DNA of 64,000 nucleotides, taken from Staphylococcus hsinchuensis (GTDB taxonomy: Bacteria; Bacillota; Bacilli; Staphylococcales; Staphylococcaceae). Positions 33,870 through 42,100 of this stretch are shown here, in pieces. The stretch is from contig NZ_CP128355.1 in assembly GCF_038789205.1 (NCBI RefSeq), positions 124,001-188,000 of the forward strand, given 5' to 3'. The stretch's first letter is position 1, and each line of letters starts with the position of its first letter. The notes beneath the pieces are model-generated. The model saw nothing but the letters and a program-made list of their open reading frames with translations, had not been told where the DNA came from and ran no database searches. The position numbers and the translations under genes were made by a program.

Positions 33870-33966
33870 ACTCTATAAAATTGTGAATATGTAATCGTGA
33901 ATCATGTAAATAAATTGCATGATATTAACCACGATTAACATTTTAGCTTTCACAACTTTATAGAGT
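33870..33966. repeat. 97-bp imperfect palindrome between femX and the RND gene
   Basis: Four blocks match in inverted order around a centre near 33912: ACTCTATAAA (33870-33879) with 33957-33966, TTGTGAA with TTCACAA, TAATCGTG with CACGATTA, ATCATG with CATGAT. It can form one long hairpin. It lies outside any ORF. Confidence 0.75.
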
Positions 33967-34001
33967 GTTAATTAGATTATAAAATTTTGTAAACCTAACG
34001 A

Positions 34002-35252
34002 TTATTTTCTTTTTAGTTTTCTAGAAAGGTTGATTTTAGCTTTTGTCAGTTTCGGTTTTACATTCTCAATAGCTTGGTATAATGGTTTATTTAACACATA
34101 GTCAAATTCACCAATCTTTTCGCTTAGATATGTGCCCCATACCTTTTTAAATGTCCAAAGACCGTAATGCGATGAGTCTTTATCTGGATTATTGTCTGTG
34201 CCACCGAAATCGTATGTTGTTGCTCCACGTTCTCTTGCAAAACGCATCATCTCATACTGCATATGATGGTTAGGTAAGAAGTTACGATATTCATTTGAAG
34301 AAGCACCATATAAATAATAAGATTTATTTCCTGCAAACATGAGTAAAGCGCCAGATAAATACATACCATCAGGATGTTTCTCTTCTAACTCTTCCATTTC
34401 GTCTATCAACTCTTGTGTTTTTGCAATTTTGTTATCTGCATCGTTAATTTTATTTAATACTTTTTTGTTTTGCTTTTTCTCTAATAAACGTGATTTTTCT
34501 TCTTCACTATTCTGTCTTTCGTCTCGTAAGTCTTTCAAGACTTCTTTTGGTTCTAATTTTACTAAGAACAGTTCAGCATCTCCGTCAGGGTTTAAAGCAT
34601 CGTAAATATTTTGGAAGTAGCTAATGTCTCTTGTTAAGAAGCCGTCGCGTTCACCCGTTATTTTCATTAATTCCGCAAATGTTTTTAAGCCTTCACGATT
34701 TGAACGTTCAACTTTAGTGCCTCTTTTTAATGAAAGTCTAACTTTAGAACGGTTTCTTCTTTCGAAACTTTGCATTAATTCATCATCAGACTTATCGATT
34801 GGTGTTATCATTGTCATCCGAGGTTGGATATAGTCTTTCGATAAACCTTCTTTAAAACCTTTGTGTTTAAATCCAAGCTCATTTAAATGTTTTAATGCAT
34901 CCGCGCCATTATCAACTTCTACGTCGGGATCAATTTTAATTGTATAAGCTTTTTCTTCTTTAGCGATTTGAATTGTAGCTTCTAGTAAGGTTTCTAAAGC
35001 TAACTTATTACTATAATCAGTTACAAAACCTCTAGATACGTAACATAGTGTATAAGGTAGTTTAGGTATTTTTTTAAATAATAGTTGGGCTACTCCAACA
35101 ATTTCACCTGATTCTCCTACTGCTACTCTTTTAGAATACCAACCCGTGAGCTTTTTTGTTTCTGCCCACTTTGTTAATTGTAGTAAATCTCCTTGTGGAT
35201 GTGCTTTAACAAACGCATCGTGTTCTTGATCTGTGATATTTATCTTTTCCAT
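34002..35252 (-). CDS. femX: Lipid II:glycine glycyltransferase FemX (FmhB)
   Basis: A 416-aa FemABX-family enzyme. In staphylococci FemX adds the first glycine, from glycyl-tRNA, to the lysine of lipid II, starting the pentaglycine bridge; it is essential in S. aureus. The two GNAT-like halves are split by a helical arm (about 225-290, rich in Lys/Glu, e.g. EEEKSRLLEKKQNKKVLNKI). LSGALLMFAGNKSYYLYGAS and RGATTYDFGGTDNNPDKDSS are conserved C-terminal blocks. The ATG at 35250-35252 is chosen over an upstream start by family N-terminus (MEKINITDQEHD) and an AAGGAG 11 nt upstream. Confidence 0.93.
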   Translation of the reverse strand: MEKINITDQEHDAFVKAHPQGDLLQLTKWAETKKLTGWYSKRVAVGESGEIVGVAQLLFKKIPKLPYTLCYVSRGFVTDYSNKLALETLLEATIQIAKEEKAYTIKIDPDVEVDNGADALKHLNELGFKHKGFKEGLSKDYIQPRMTMITPIDKSDDELMQSFERRNRSKVRLSLKRGTKVERSNREGLKTFAELMKITGERDGFLTRDISYFQNIYDALNPDGDAELFLVKLEPKEVLKDLRDERQNSEEEKSRLLEKKQNKKVLNKINDADNKIAKTQELIDEMEELEEKHPDGMYLSGALLMFAGNKSYYLYGASSNEYRNFLPNHHMQYEMMRFARERGATTYDFGGTDNNPDKDSSHYGLWTFKKVWGTYLSEKIGEFDYVLNKPLYQAIENVKPKLTKAKINLSRKLKRK

Positions 35253-35477
35253 AAACCGAAATTCTCCTTTATCGTTACACTCCATTTTATTATACATCGC
35301 TTAATGCATACTTTCACATAATAAAACATGCTAATGAGATATACCTTACAGCACTTATTTTACGGTATTGCTTCATTTTAATACGTTATTTCTTGTGTGC
35401 TTTTCTTTTTAATTTGAAGTATAGTTATGCAATAAAATGAGCATGAATAACCTGTGCTAATTTTGCTCATACGTACA

Positions 35478-35634
35478 TTATTTACGTAGGACTGATTCAT
35501 CAATTGATTTAAATAATTGTCTGTTTAACAATGCTCCATCAAGCCCAAATTGGCGTTCAAAACACGCTACCGCTTACTTCTCTATTTTAACACTCAAATA
35601 TACTTTTAGATACTAATGCGCGAATCAAATTCAT
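35478..35634 (-). pseudogene. Possible remnant of a small gene after the VOC gene
   Basis: The VOC stop overlaps an ATG (ATGA) that opens a 15-codon frame (MNLIRALVSKSIFEC, stop at 35587-35589). After a one-base shift, positions 35573-35478 hold 31 codons of coding-like sequence (CFERQFGLDGALLNRQLFKS) with a stop at 35478-35480 but no start. Together they look like a short gene broken by frameshift and stops, but chance is not excluded. The rest of the 35253-35630 spacer shows nothing else clear. Confidence 0.3.
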
Positions 35635-36404
35635 TCCTTTTCACTGTCTGCAGTAAACTGATATGTGGCGCCTCGAATGATTAATGTATATGAAGATGTT
35701 GTCTTTTTATCTTTCAATAAAATAGTCTTATAACCTGAAAAATCTCCGTCATAAATGTGATAAAGTATATCGTCATGTTTCAATTTCATTGTCGTGTAAT
35801 GATCTGTTTCATCCACGACTTCCATATCAAACCAATTTTTCCATTTTGCTACAGTATGTTTACGTTCAGTACTATTAATCTTGATTCCATGTACCTTAAA
35901 TTCATTTTGAGCGTATGGATCAATCTTTTTAGCTCTGACCCCATCTGCATCATCCCATTGAATGAAGAACGGTGGCTTAACTCGGTAATCAGGATCAGCA
36001 ATATATAGAACGCGCCACGTTAAACGTTTACCTCTTCTATTTTCACGTTGCATCTTTACTGGCCCAATCACATCAACATTTCTTAATTCCAAACTTTGTT
36101 TCACTTGATCAATATCTTGAGTTCGAAACGCTATATTTTTTATCCCTTGGCGAAAGTTATCTTGCACAATTTTAGACGGAAACGTTACACGACCTTCTTC
36201 AGTTTTAACTACCTTTTTTAATAATTGAGGTTTATGGACATCTAATAACTCTAAATAAGTATTATCTATAAATGCTAAACGATTGTATGTACCTAACTTT
36301 TCATGCTGCCCACCTTGATACAACTTAAACAAATGACCTGGATAATTAAAGTCATTTAAATTCTGGACATAGTGAATGATGTGGTCCAATTTCAAATCAT
36401 CCAT
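35631..36404 (-). CDS. VOC family protein, glyoxalase-like domain
   Basis: A 257-aa protein starting MDDLKLDHIIHYVQNLNDFN, with LDHIIHYV and an acidic TYLELLDVHKPQ strand at the spacing of metal ligands in vicinal-oxygen-chelate proteins (Glyoxalase_3-like). The GIKNIAFRTQDIDQV block near residue 90 fits the second betaalphabeta module. AGGAG precedes the ATG. Reaction unknown. It is divergent from the MarR gene by about 250 bp. Confidence 0.75.
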   Translation of the reverse strand: MDDLKLDHIIHYVQNLNDFNYPGHLFKLYQGGQHEKLGTYNRLAFIDNTYLELLDVHKPQLLKKVVKTEEGRVTFPSKIVQDNFRQGIKNIAFRTQDIDQVKQSLELRNVDVIGPVKMQRENRRGKRLTWRVLYIADPDYRVKPPFFIQWDDADGVRAKKIDPYAQNEFKVHGIKINSTERKHTVAKWKNWFDMEVVDETDHYTTMKLKHDDILYHIYDGDFSGYKTILLKDKKTTSSYTLIIRGATYQFTADSEKE

Positions 36405-36576
36405 AGCCTCACTCCTATCTTTATAGCTTTGTTTTATCTTAACAAATTCGCTTACACTTTACTCGTTTAAAACAATAATATTGATTAATCATATGTTATT
36501 TTATTCTTCCACTTAAACAAAACTTTATTGCATTAAAATAATGTTTTTCTAAAGGAATTTGAAATAAGCTATTGCT

Positions 36577-36605
36577 TTGTATGGATAAAAGTCGTAGAAT
36601 AATAT
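36577..36605 (+). promoter_or_regulatory. Promoter of the marR-MFS operon
   Basis: TTGTAT (36577-36582), 17 bp, TAATAT (36600-36605), directly upstream of the palindromic operator. Confidence 0.65.
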
Positions 36606-36613
36606 ACGTCCAA

Positions 36614-36634
36614 ATAGTTAGCTTAGCTAACTAT
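36614..36634 (+). promoter_or_regulatory. Perfect palindromic operator for the MarR-type regulator
   Basis: ATAGTTAGCT, one T, then the exact complement AGCTAACTAT. It starts 9 bp after the -10 box, so it covers the expected start point, and ends 7 bp before the AAGGAGG of the regulator gene. This placement suits autorepression. Confidence 0.75.
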
Positions 36635-36652
36635 ATTTTTAAGGAGGATCTT

Positions 36653-37087
36653 ATGGGAGCGAATTCTTTATTTAATCAATTTACTGCTATGTATCGACCG
36701 TATATTAAACAATTACAGCCAATTTTTGATGAATTTAACCTTTATTCTGCACAGTGGCTCATTTTAAAAGATATTGCAATGAATGGACCAACGACATTGG
36801 TACAAATTTCAAAACGTCGTGCAATTGAGAAACCAACGACCCGAAAGATATTAAAGGTACTCTCTGAAAAGTCTTTACTCCACATTGAACAAGGCAGTGA
36901 TAAAAGAGAAAAAATACTATCACTATCACCTGAGGGTCAAGAGCTATACCGCGAAATTTTACATCGTATCGAACAGGTACAAAATGACATACTTCAAAAT
37001 GTAGCTATCTCAGAAGAACAAATCAAAACTACAGTTCAAACTATGGAATTAATTCATGAAAGTATTATCGGAATGGAGGACAATTAA
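36653..37087 (+). CDS. MarR family transcriptional regulator
   Basis: A 144-aa winged-helix regulator. The helix-turn-helix lies about residues 45-75 (GPTTLVQISKRRAIEKPTTR) and the wing about 80-95 (QGSDKREKILSLSPEG), with dimerisation helices at both ends. The ATG at 36653 has AAGGAGG 6-7 nt upstream; a longer frame from 36572 would start inside the promoter and is rejected. The MFS gene starts at the base after its stop, so it probably represses its own operon via the palindrome at 36614-36634. S. aureus has a similar MarR/MFS pair near sarV (SA2060/SA2061). Confidence 0.9.
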   Translation: MGANSLFNQFTAMYRPYIKQLQPIFDEFNLYSAQWLILKDIAMNGPTTLVQISKRRAIEKPTTRKILKVLSEKSLLHIEQGSDKREKILSLSPEGQELYREILHRIEQVQNDILQNVAISEEQIKTTVQTMELIHESIIGMEDN

Positions 37088-38293
37088 ATGACACAAGCAG
37101 CTTCAACCAAAACACCTATTTGGACGAAGAGTTTTAACATTAACTTTATTACTAATTTTTTAATCTATTTGTGTATGTATTTACTTATAGTTATTATTGC
37201 TAGCTATACTAAATCTGAATATCACGCATCTGATAGTATCGCAGGGTTGGTATCTGGTTTATTCATTATCGGATCTCTCATCGGACGCTTTGCGACAGGT
37301 AGATTCGTTAATAAATTAGGACCTAAAAAGATTTTATTAATAGGCCTAGGCTTTCTAATTATTACGCAACTTTTCTACTTTATACAAGGTTCCCTTGGTT
37401 TACTCATGTTCACCCGTCTCATAAATGGTATTGCTACGGGTATAACGACTACAGCAACAGGTACCATTGCTGCATTTGTAACACCGCCTGAACGTAAGAG
37501 TGAAGGCATAAGTTTATTTTCATTGAGTCTTGTCATTGGTGCTGCGATTGGACCATTTTTCGGATTGCTTTTAATTCACAGTTTCCCAATTGAGTTACTA
37601 TTTGTGATTTGTCTAGTTTGTGGGATTATTAGTTTAATCATTACTTTCTTCGTAAATATCAAATTCGACATAACGCCAACGAACAATAAAACAACAAATC
37701 AACATAGTGCTTTAAGTATTCATAATTATATTGCTAAAGAAGCATTGCCTATCGCGTTAATTATGTTAATTGCAGGTTTAACATATGCTTCCATATTAAC
37801 ATTCTTACAATTTTTTGCTGAAGAAATTCACCTCGTAGCACTTTCAAGTTACTTCTTTATTTTTTATGCGATTGCTTCATTAATCACACGTCCAATTGCT
37901 GGTAGATTAATGGATGATAAAAACGAAAATGTTGTAGCTTATCCTGCATTTATTTGTTTATTTTTAACATTTGTGGCCTTATGTTTAACACATAACGGAT
38001 TGCTACTCATTATTGCTGGCCTACTCTTAGGCGCTGGTTACGGGAATATTTCATCATGTATGCAAGCGATAGCAATTAAAGTTTCTCCACCTGAGAAGTA
38101 TGGTATAGCTACTTCAACTTATTTCATTGGGTTAGATTTAGGCATTGGCTTTGGTCCTTACGTTTTAGGTTTCTTAACTTCTACAATGAGTTACGCTCAA
38201 CTTTACGGTATTATGGCTATTGTTGTTTTAGTAATGACAGTACTTTACTTCTTCCTACACGGTAAAAACGTAAAATCAGAACAAATTAGTTAA
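37088..38293 (+). CDS. MFS transporter, probable drug or metabolite exporter
   Basis: A 401-aa major facilitator with 12 predicted helices. The loop between helices 2 and 3 reads GRFATGRFVNKLGPKK, the MFS motif A, and RLINGIATGITTTATGT is the helix-4 region. GGAGG from the end of the regulator gene lies 8 nt before its ATG, so translation is coupled. Control by a MarR protein suggests export of a toxic compound, which is an inference. Confidence 0.88.
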   Translation: MTQAASTKTPIWTKSFNINFITNFLIYLCMYLLIVIIASYTKSEYHASDSIAGLVSGLFIIGSLIGRFATGRFVNKLGPKKILLIGLGFLIITQLFYFIQGSLGLLMFTRLINGIATGITTTATGTIAAFVTPPERKSEGISLFSLSLVIGAAIGPFFGLLLIHSFPIELLFVICLVCGIISLIITFFVNIKFDITPTNNKTTNQHSALSIHNYIAKEALPIALIMLIAGLTYASILTFLQFFAEEIHLVALSSYFFIFYAIASLITRPIAGRLMDDKNENVVAYPAFICLFLTFVALCLTHNGLLLIIAGLLLGAGYGNISSCMQAIAIKVSPPEKYGIATSTYFIGLDLGIGFGPYVLGFLTSTMSYAQLYGIMAIVVLVMTVLYFFLHGKNVKSEQIS

Positions 38294-38305
38294 TAAAAAA
38301 AAGAT

Positions 38306-38340
38306 GAGTCTGAGACAAGAATAGGTGTCTCAGACTCTTT
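38306..38340 (+). terminator. Terminator after the MFS gene
   Basis: GAGTCTGAGACA (38306-38317) pairs with 38326-38337, 8-base loop, short T-run. Confidence 0.8.
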
Positions 38341-38345
38341 ATCAA

Positions 38346-38466
38346 TTTGGCAGTAGATGTCTGAATTGAAAATGCGCTTAGAACAAACTTTTTTCAATCC
38401 TAGTCATCCTTGCCGGGGTGGGACTACGAAATCTCTCTTAGAAAATTCGATTTCTGTCCCGCCCCC
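38346..38466. repeat. Dispersed structured intergenic repeat, copy 2
   Basis: Closely similar to 6960-7070. First stem 38363-38371 with 38392-38400 (one mismatch); second stem GGGGTGGGAC (38415-38424) with GTCCCGCCCC (38456-38465). The outer base pairs of the second stem differ from copy 1 on both sides in a compensating way. No ORF; nothing else in the 38341-38531 spacer. Confidence 0.75.
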
Positions 38467-38531
38467 ATCTTTTTTCGTATAAATGGATTAACTACTTCTC
38501 GGTGTTAATGAGTTGATTAAAAACGTATTAA

Positions 38532-38882
38532 TTATTGCGGTATTTTAATATTTTCAACATCTTTAATAATACTTTCTATGCCCTTTGATTGATTTGCATC
38601 ATAATAATAAAATACTTGTCTTTCATCGGTTTCTGAACGTAATTTAGAAATTAATTCCTTTTTATAAATCTTTCTTATAATCACATCTATCTTACTAGTA
38701 TCCCACAACATTTCAAAGTGTAAGGTGTCACGTAATTCTTTTCCACTGATCTTCTTTGATTCTAGAACTTTATACAAAACTACAAATTCTTCAATTGATA
38801 GTCGATGTTCAGATTTCAACCAGTGTTTCAGTTGACTTAATGCCCTTTCAGACATTATGAAATACGACACGTTACTTTCCAT
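38532..38882 (-). CDS. sarV: SarA-family transcriptional regulator, SarV-like
   Basis: A 116-aa single-domain winged helix, the same length as S. aureus SarV and in the same place, between the MarR/MFS pair and moaA. The C-terminal half has the SarA-family DER motif: [20 protein letters not shown] near residues 82-101. The ATG at 38880-38882 has GGAGG 9 nt upstream; an upstream start is rejected. SarV of S. aureus influences autolysis genes; the role here is inferred. Confidence 0.82.
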   Translation of the reverse strand: MESNVSYFIMSERALSQLKHWLKSEHRLSIEEFVVLYKVLESKKISGKELRDTLHFEMLWDTSKIDVIIRKIYKKELISKLRSETDERQVFYYYDANQSKGIESIIKDVENIKIPQ

Positions 38883-39153
38883 ATTGCATTGCCTCCTCAT
38901 TGTCTTTCCTTGCTAGTTTAGGCTTAAATTAATTAATCCTTTTTTTGTATTATACTACATTACGTTCATTAAATCTATTATTTATATAGTTTAAAATAAA
39001 TAAATTTCTCTATGCATTGCTTTTTTTATATCCTATATTTCTTATCGAATTTTTTAGTATGAACATTAATTTTAAATTCATCATTTAGAAACTCATGTAC
39101 TATTTTGTTTGAATTTTTATTTCTTAATTTATAATTAGGGGGCAAGTGATTCA

Positions 39154-39279
39154 GTGGTTAGTTTATTGATAACGCTACTATTATTGTGGGATATTTTAAA
39201 TCACTTAATTATTTTGACATACAAAAAAGAATCTGAGACAAAAATAGATATCTCAGACTCCTCTTTTTCTTATATTTAG
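39154..39279 (+). CDS. Possible small hydrophobic peptide, type I toxin-like
   Basis: A 41-codon frame from GTG, after AGGGGG (39137-39142, 11 nt away). Its first 25 residues, (M)VSLLITLLLLWDILNHLI and LTYKK, form one membrane helix with a lysine end, like SprG/TxpA-type toxins. The polar tail is read from the terminator stem at 39229-39260, and the frame ends only after its T-run, so a terminated mRNA would have no stop codon. May be a decayed toxin or chance. The remaining 38883-39153 spacer is AT-rich with nothing clear. Confidence 0.3.
   Translation: MVSLLITLLLLWDILNHLIILTYKKESETKIDISDSSFSYI
39222..39267. terminator. Terminator after moaA
   Basis: GAATCTGAGA (39229-39238) pairs, with one mismatch, with TCTCAGACTC (39251-39260). 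In the leftward sense it is followed by a T-run (39222-39228), and on the + strand by CTCTTTTT. Confidence 0.85.
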
Positions 39280-39286
39280 CTAACAT

Positions 39287-40309
39287 TCAACCGCCAATAT
39301 AATTCATGTTAATTTTTTTGCGTTTTCTATTAGCTACTGTTTGTTCTGTTCTTTCATCTGAATAACGATCATCTCTTAAATGCCATAATTCAATGAATTT
39401 TTCATATAACTGTTGATCAGAGGCACCTGCTCTGAGATATGACTTAATATCAAATCCATCTACTTCACTAAATAAACAACCGTAAAACTTTCCATCTGAT
39501 GACAAACGTGCTCTTGTACAAGAAGAACAAAATGAACTGGAAACACTAGTGATTAAACCAAATTTCGCTCCATTATCTTTATGTTGATAATATTTAGCGA
39601 CCTCACCATAATACTTTGGTGGCACGCCTTCAATATCATAATTCGCTTCAATTTGTGATAACATTTCATCTTTAGTTACCACTTTACTAAAATCCCAACC
39701 ATTATCGTTGCCTACATCCATAAATTCAATGAATCTAATTTCAATATTTTTATCTTTAAAATATTGAATCATCGGTAACACTTGGTCGTCATTTACACCT
39801 TTTTGTATAACAACATTCACTTTCACATGAAAACCTATCGATTTGGCATAATCTATTTGTTCTAATATCGTCGTCGCCTTAATATTTCTATTATTTATAG
39901 ATTGAAACGTCTCGTCATCAATCGCGTCTAAACTGACATTTAAACGATGTAATCCAGCGTTATATAAATTTTCTCCATGCTTTTTCAGTAGTAAACCGTT
40001 TGTGGTTAAACCAATATCCTCTATACCTTCTATTGCATTGAGTTTTTCAATAAGTTTATATAAGTCTCGTCTTAACAGTGGTTCACCACCAGTAATACGT
40101 ATCTTTTTCACACCCAATTGTGCATAAATACGTGCAACACGTTCCATTTCTTCAAACGTGAGTAATTCATCTTTGGGTAAAAATACGAAATCATCACCAA
40201 ATATTTCTTTAGGCATACAGTAATCGCAACGAAAATTACAACGATCTGTAACCGAAATTCTTAAATCACGTATTGGCCGACCTAGTTTATCAGTGATTTG
40301 TTGTACCAT
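39287..40309 (-). CDS. moaA: GTP 3',8-cyclase MoaA
   Basis: A 340-aa radical SAM enzyme, first step of molybdopterin synthesis (GTP to 3',8-cyclo-GTP). The SAM cluster cysteines are C24, C28 and C31 in CNFRCDYC; the second [4Fe-4S] cluster is held by CSSCTRAR and a further Cys about 14 residues on (SSDGKFYGC). The C-terminus ends in the Gly-Gly needed by MoaA (NYIGG). Last gene of the leftward moeA-mobB-moaE-moaD-mobA-moaA unit. Confidence 0.97.
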   Translation of the reverse strand: MVQQITDKLGRPIRDLRISVTDRCNFRCDYCMPKEIFGDDFVFLPKDELLTFEEMERVARIYAQLGVKKIRITGGEPLLRRDLYKLIEKLNAIEGIEDIGLTTNGLLLKKHGENLYNAGLHRLNVSLDAIDDETFQSINNRNIKATTILEQIDYAKSIGFHVKVNVVIQKGVNDDQVLPMIQYFKDKNIEIRFIEFMDVGNDNGWDFSKVVTKDEMLSQIEANYDIEGVPPKYYGEVAKYYQHKDNGAKFGLITSVSSSFCSSCTRARLSSDGKFYGCLFSEVDGFDIKSYLRAGASDQQLYEKFIELWHLRDDRYSDERTEQTVANRKRKKINMNYIGG

Positions 40310-40326
40310 ACAGTTAGACCCCCGAT

Positions 40327-40932
40327 CTATTTTTCTAACTTTTGTTTTATAGAGTCTAAATCTTGTTGATAATTAATATTTTTATACCAGTATTCTGGTG
40401 AATTAATCTCATCGACATCTAACCAGTCACTTCTCATATTTGAATAGACATTTTTCAAACTATAATCGTTCGAAGTTAATGCTTGCTTTATTACTTCTTT
40501 AGTACGTGGACTATAAAAAGCAATCGTTGGTATAGGATATTGACCCTCTTTAAAGCCTGCAATGTCTAATTGATCATCAATGAGATGTTCTACCATAAAT
40601 TGGTATAAATGACTAATTGCTTTTTGTGTAATCAACGGTGTATCTACAGAAATAACAAAATATAATTCTTCATTTGGAAAGGCACACATCGTTGAATAGA
40701 TTCCAGCTAAAGGCCCTTTATCTTTATGAATAGACTGATCGATAACGATAGGATCATAGTTAAATTGATCAACAATCTTTTCATTAGTACTTATAACTAT
40801 TTTGTTAAACATATTCGTACGATCTAAGACGTTAATTATGCGTTGATAGAACATTTGAGAATCAATTTCGGCAAATGCTTTCGGTTCACCAAAACGTTCT
40901 GAACGACCGCCTGCAAGAATAATAGCTATCAT
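40327..40932 (-). CDS. mobA: Molybdenum cofactor guanylyltransferase MobA
   Basis: A 201-aa nucleotidyltransferase starting [20 protein letters not shown], the LAGGxSxRFGxxK signature that binds GTP. It links GMP to Mo-molybdopterin, making the guanine dinucleotide cofactor. It follows moaD by 6 bp and precedes moaA by 17 bp. Confidence 0.95.
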   Translation of the reverse strand: MIAIILAGGRSERFGEPKAFAEIDSQMFYQRIINVLDRTNMFNKIVISTNEKIVDQFNYDPIVIDQSIHKDKGPLAGIYSTMCAFPNEELYFVISVDTPLITQKAISHLYQFMVEHLIDDQLDIAGFKEGQYPIPTIAFYSPRTKEVIKQALTSNDYSLKNVYSNMRSDWLDVDEINSPEYWYKNINYQQDLDSIKQKLEK

Positions 40933-40938
40933 CTTTCA

Positions 40939-41172
40939 TTAACCTCCACTAACGGGCGGAATCAAGGCCACAATATCATTAGGTCTAACGACGTCATCAC
41001 TTTGAACAAACTCCTCATTTACCGCTATTTGAAACTGTTTTTCTTGAATACTTGGATGTTTCTTAAATAAATTTGTAATAAAATCCTTAACTGTTATGTC
41101 ATAACTTAGATCAATATTTTCTGAATCAGTGCCCAATATTTCTTTTAATTCAGCAAAGTATAGGACTTTCAT
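40939..41172 (-). CDS. moaD: Molybdopterin synthase small subunit MoaD
   Basis: A 77-aa ubiquitin-like sulphur carrier ending VALIPPVSGG; the terminal Gly-Gly is adenylated by MoeB and thiocarboxylated. Its ATG overlaps the moaE stop as ATGA, so the two subunits of molybdopterin synthase are co-translated. Confidence 0.95.
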   Translation of the reverse strand: MKVLYFAELKEILGTDSENIDLSYDITVKDFITNLFKKHPSIQEKQFQIAVNEEFVQSDDVVRPNDIVALIPPVSGG

Positions 41173-41621
41173 GATTGGCCTCCTTTTTTAGCCTCTGTAT
41201 GGTTTCCACGTTGATCACCTTGCCATTCGGAACCATCTTCCCAAATTTCTTTCTTCCATATCGGTACAATAGCTTTAATGCGCTCAATCGCATATTCATT
41301 CGCTTGGTATGCATCTTTACGATGGGGTGATGAGACACTTATAAGTACTGCTATATCTGAAATTTGTAATGGCCCGATACGATGTACAATTGCGACTTCG
41401 GTGCCTGGCCATTGTGCGTTAATTTCATCTCCAATTTGTGCTAATTTCTTCTCTGCCATAGGTGTATACGCTTCGTACTCAAGATATTCTGTTTTGACAC
41501 CTTTCGTCCATTCTCTAACATGGCCCGAAAACACTACGACTGCACCTTGATATGGATTTACTACAAAGTCCCTATATTGTTCGGTTTCTATAGGTGTATT
41601 AACGATTTCAAATTGTTTCAT
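41169..41621 (-). CDS. moaE: Molybdopterin synthase catalytic subunit MoaE
   Basis: A 150-aa MoaE, MKQFEIVNTPIETEQYRDFV at the start. SSPHRKDAYQANEYAIERIK and VPIWKKEIWEDG carry the conserved lysines of the active site. The ATG three codons inside the longest frame is preferred: AAGGA is 9 nt upstream and the resulting N-terminus matches the family. It transfers sulphur from MoaD to precursor Z. Confidence 0.95.
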   Translation of the reverse strand: MKQFEIVNTPIETEQYRDFVVNPYQGAVVVFSGHVREWTKGVKTEYLEYEAYTPMAEKKLAQIGDEINAQWPGTEVAIVHRIGPLQISDIAVLISVSSPHRKDAYQANEYAIERIKAIVPIWKKEIWEDGSEWQGDQRGNHTEAKKGGQS

Positions 41622-41626
41622 AACCT

Positions 41627-42100
41627 TCATTCCTTCTTATTTACAAAAGATAATAACCACTCATCATAGCTTGCTAATGCATCTTGATCGTCTATGTTAA
41701 TATAATATTTAACATTAGAGAGCTCAGCTAAAGTGTTTTTATCAGATTCAGTTCGATACACGAGTACTTTATTAAAATCCGCTTCTTTAAAACCTTCAAC
41801 TAGAATAATGTTACTGTCTATTGTAACAGACTGACTGATGATTTCATCCAAACTTTGTTTAGCAGTTCTTGTGACGCTTTGTTGATATTCATATCCTTGC
41901 ACGATACTTTGATCTGCACCAGCATCAAAATGTTTCATATGATCTACATTGGATTGTTGCAAAGTAATATCGTGTTCACTCTGGTGCCCGTGATGTTTGA
42001 TTGTCGCCACCATATAATGATGTTCCTTCAATAACTTCACTGAATGTTGGACGAGTGTCGTTTTGCCTGAATTTTTCAACCCTACAATTTGTAAAATCAT
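41627..42100 (-). CDS. mobB: Molybdopterin-guanine dinucleotide biosynthesis protein MobB
   Basis: A 157-aa GTP-binding protein with P-loop VGLKNSGKTTL near residue 6. The start at 42098-42100 overlaps the moeA stop (ATGA) and gives MILQIVGLKNSG, the usual beginning. MobB is thought to aid MobA. The conserved TIKHHGH segment is present. Confidence 0.93.
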   Translation of the reverse strand: MILQIVGLKNSGKTTLVQHSVKLLKEHHYMVATIKHHGHQSEHDITLQQSNVDHMKHFDAGADQSIVQGYEYQQSVTRTAKQSLDEIISQSVTIDSNIILVEGFKEADFNKVLVYRTESDKNTLAELSNVKYYINIDDQDALASYDEWLLSFVNKKE

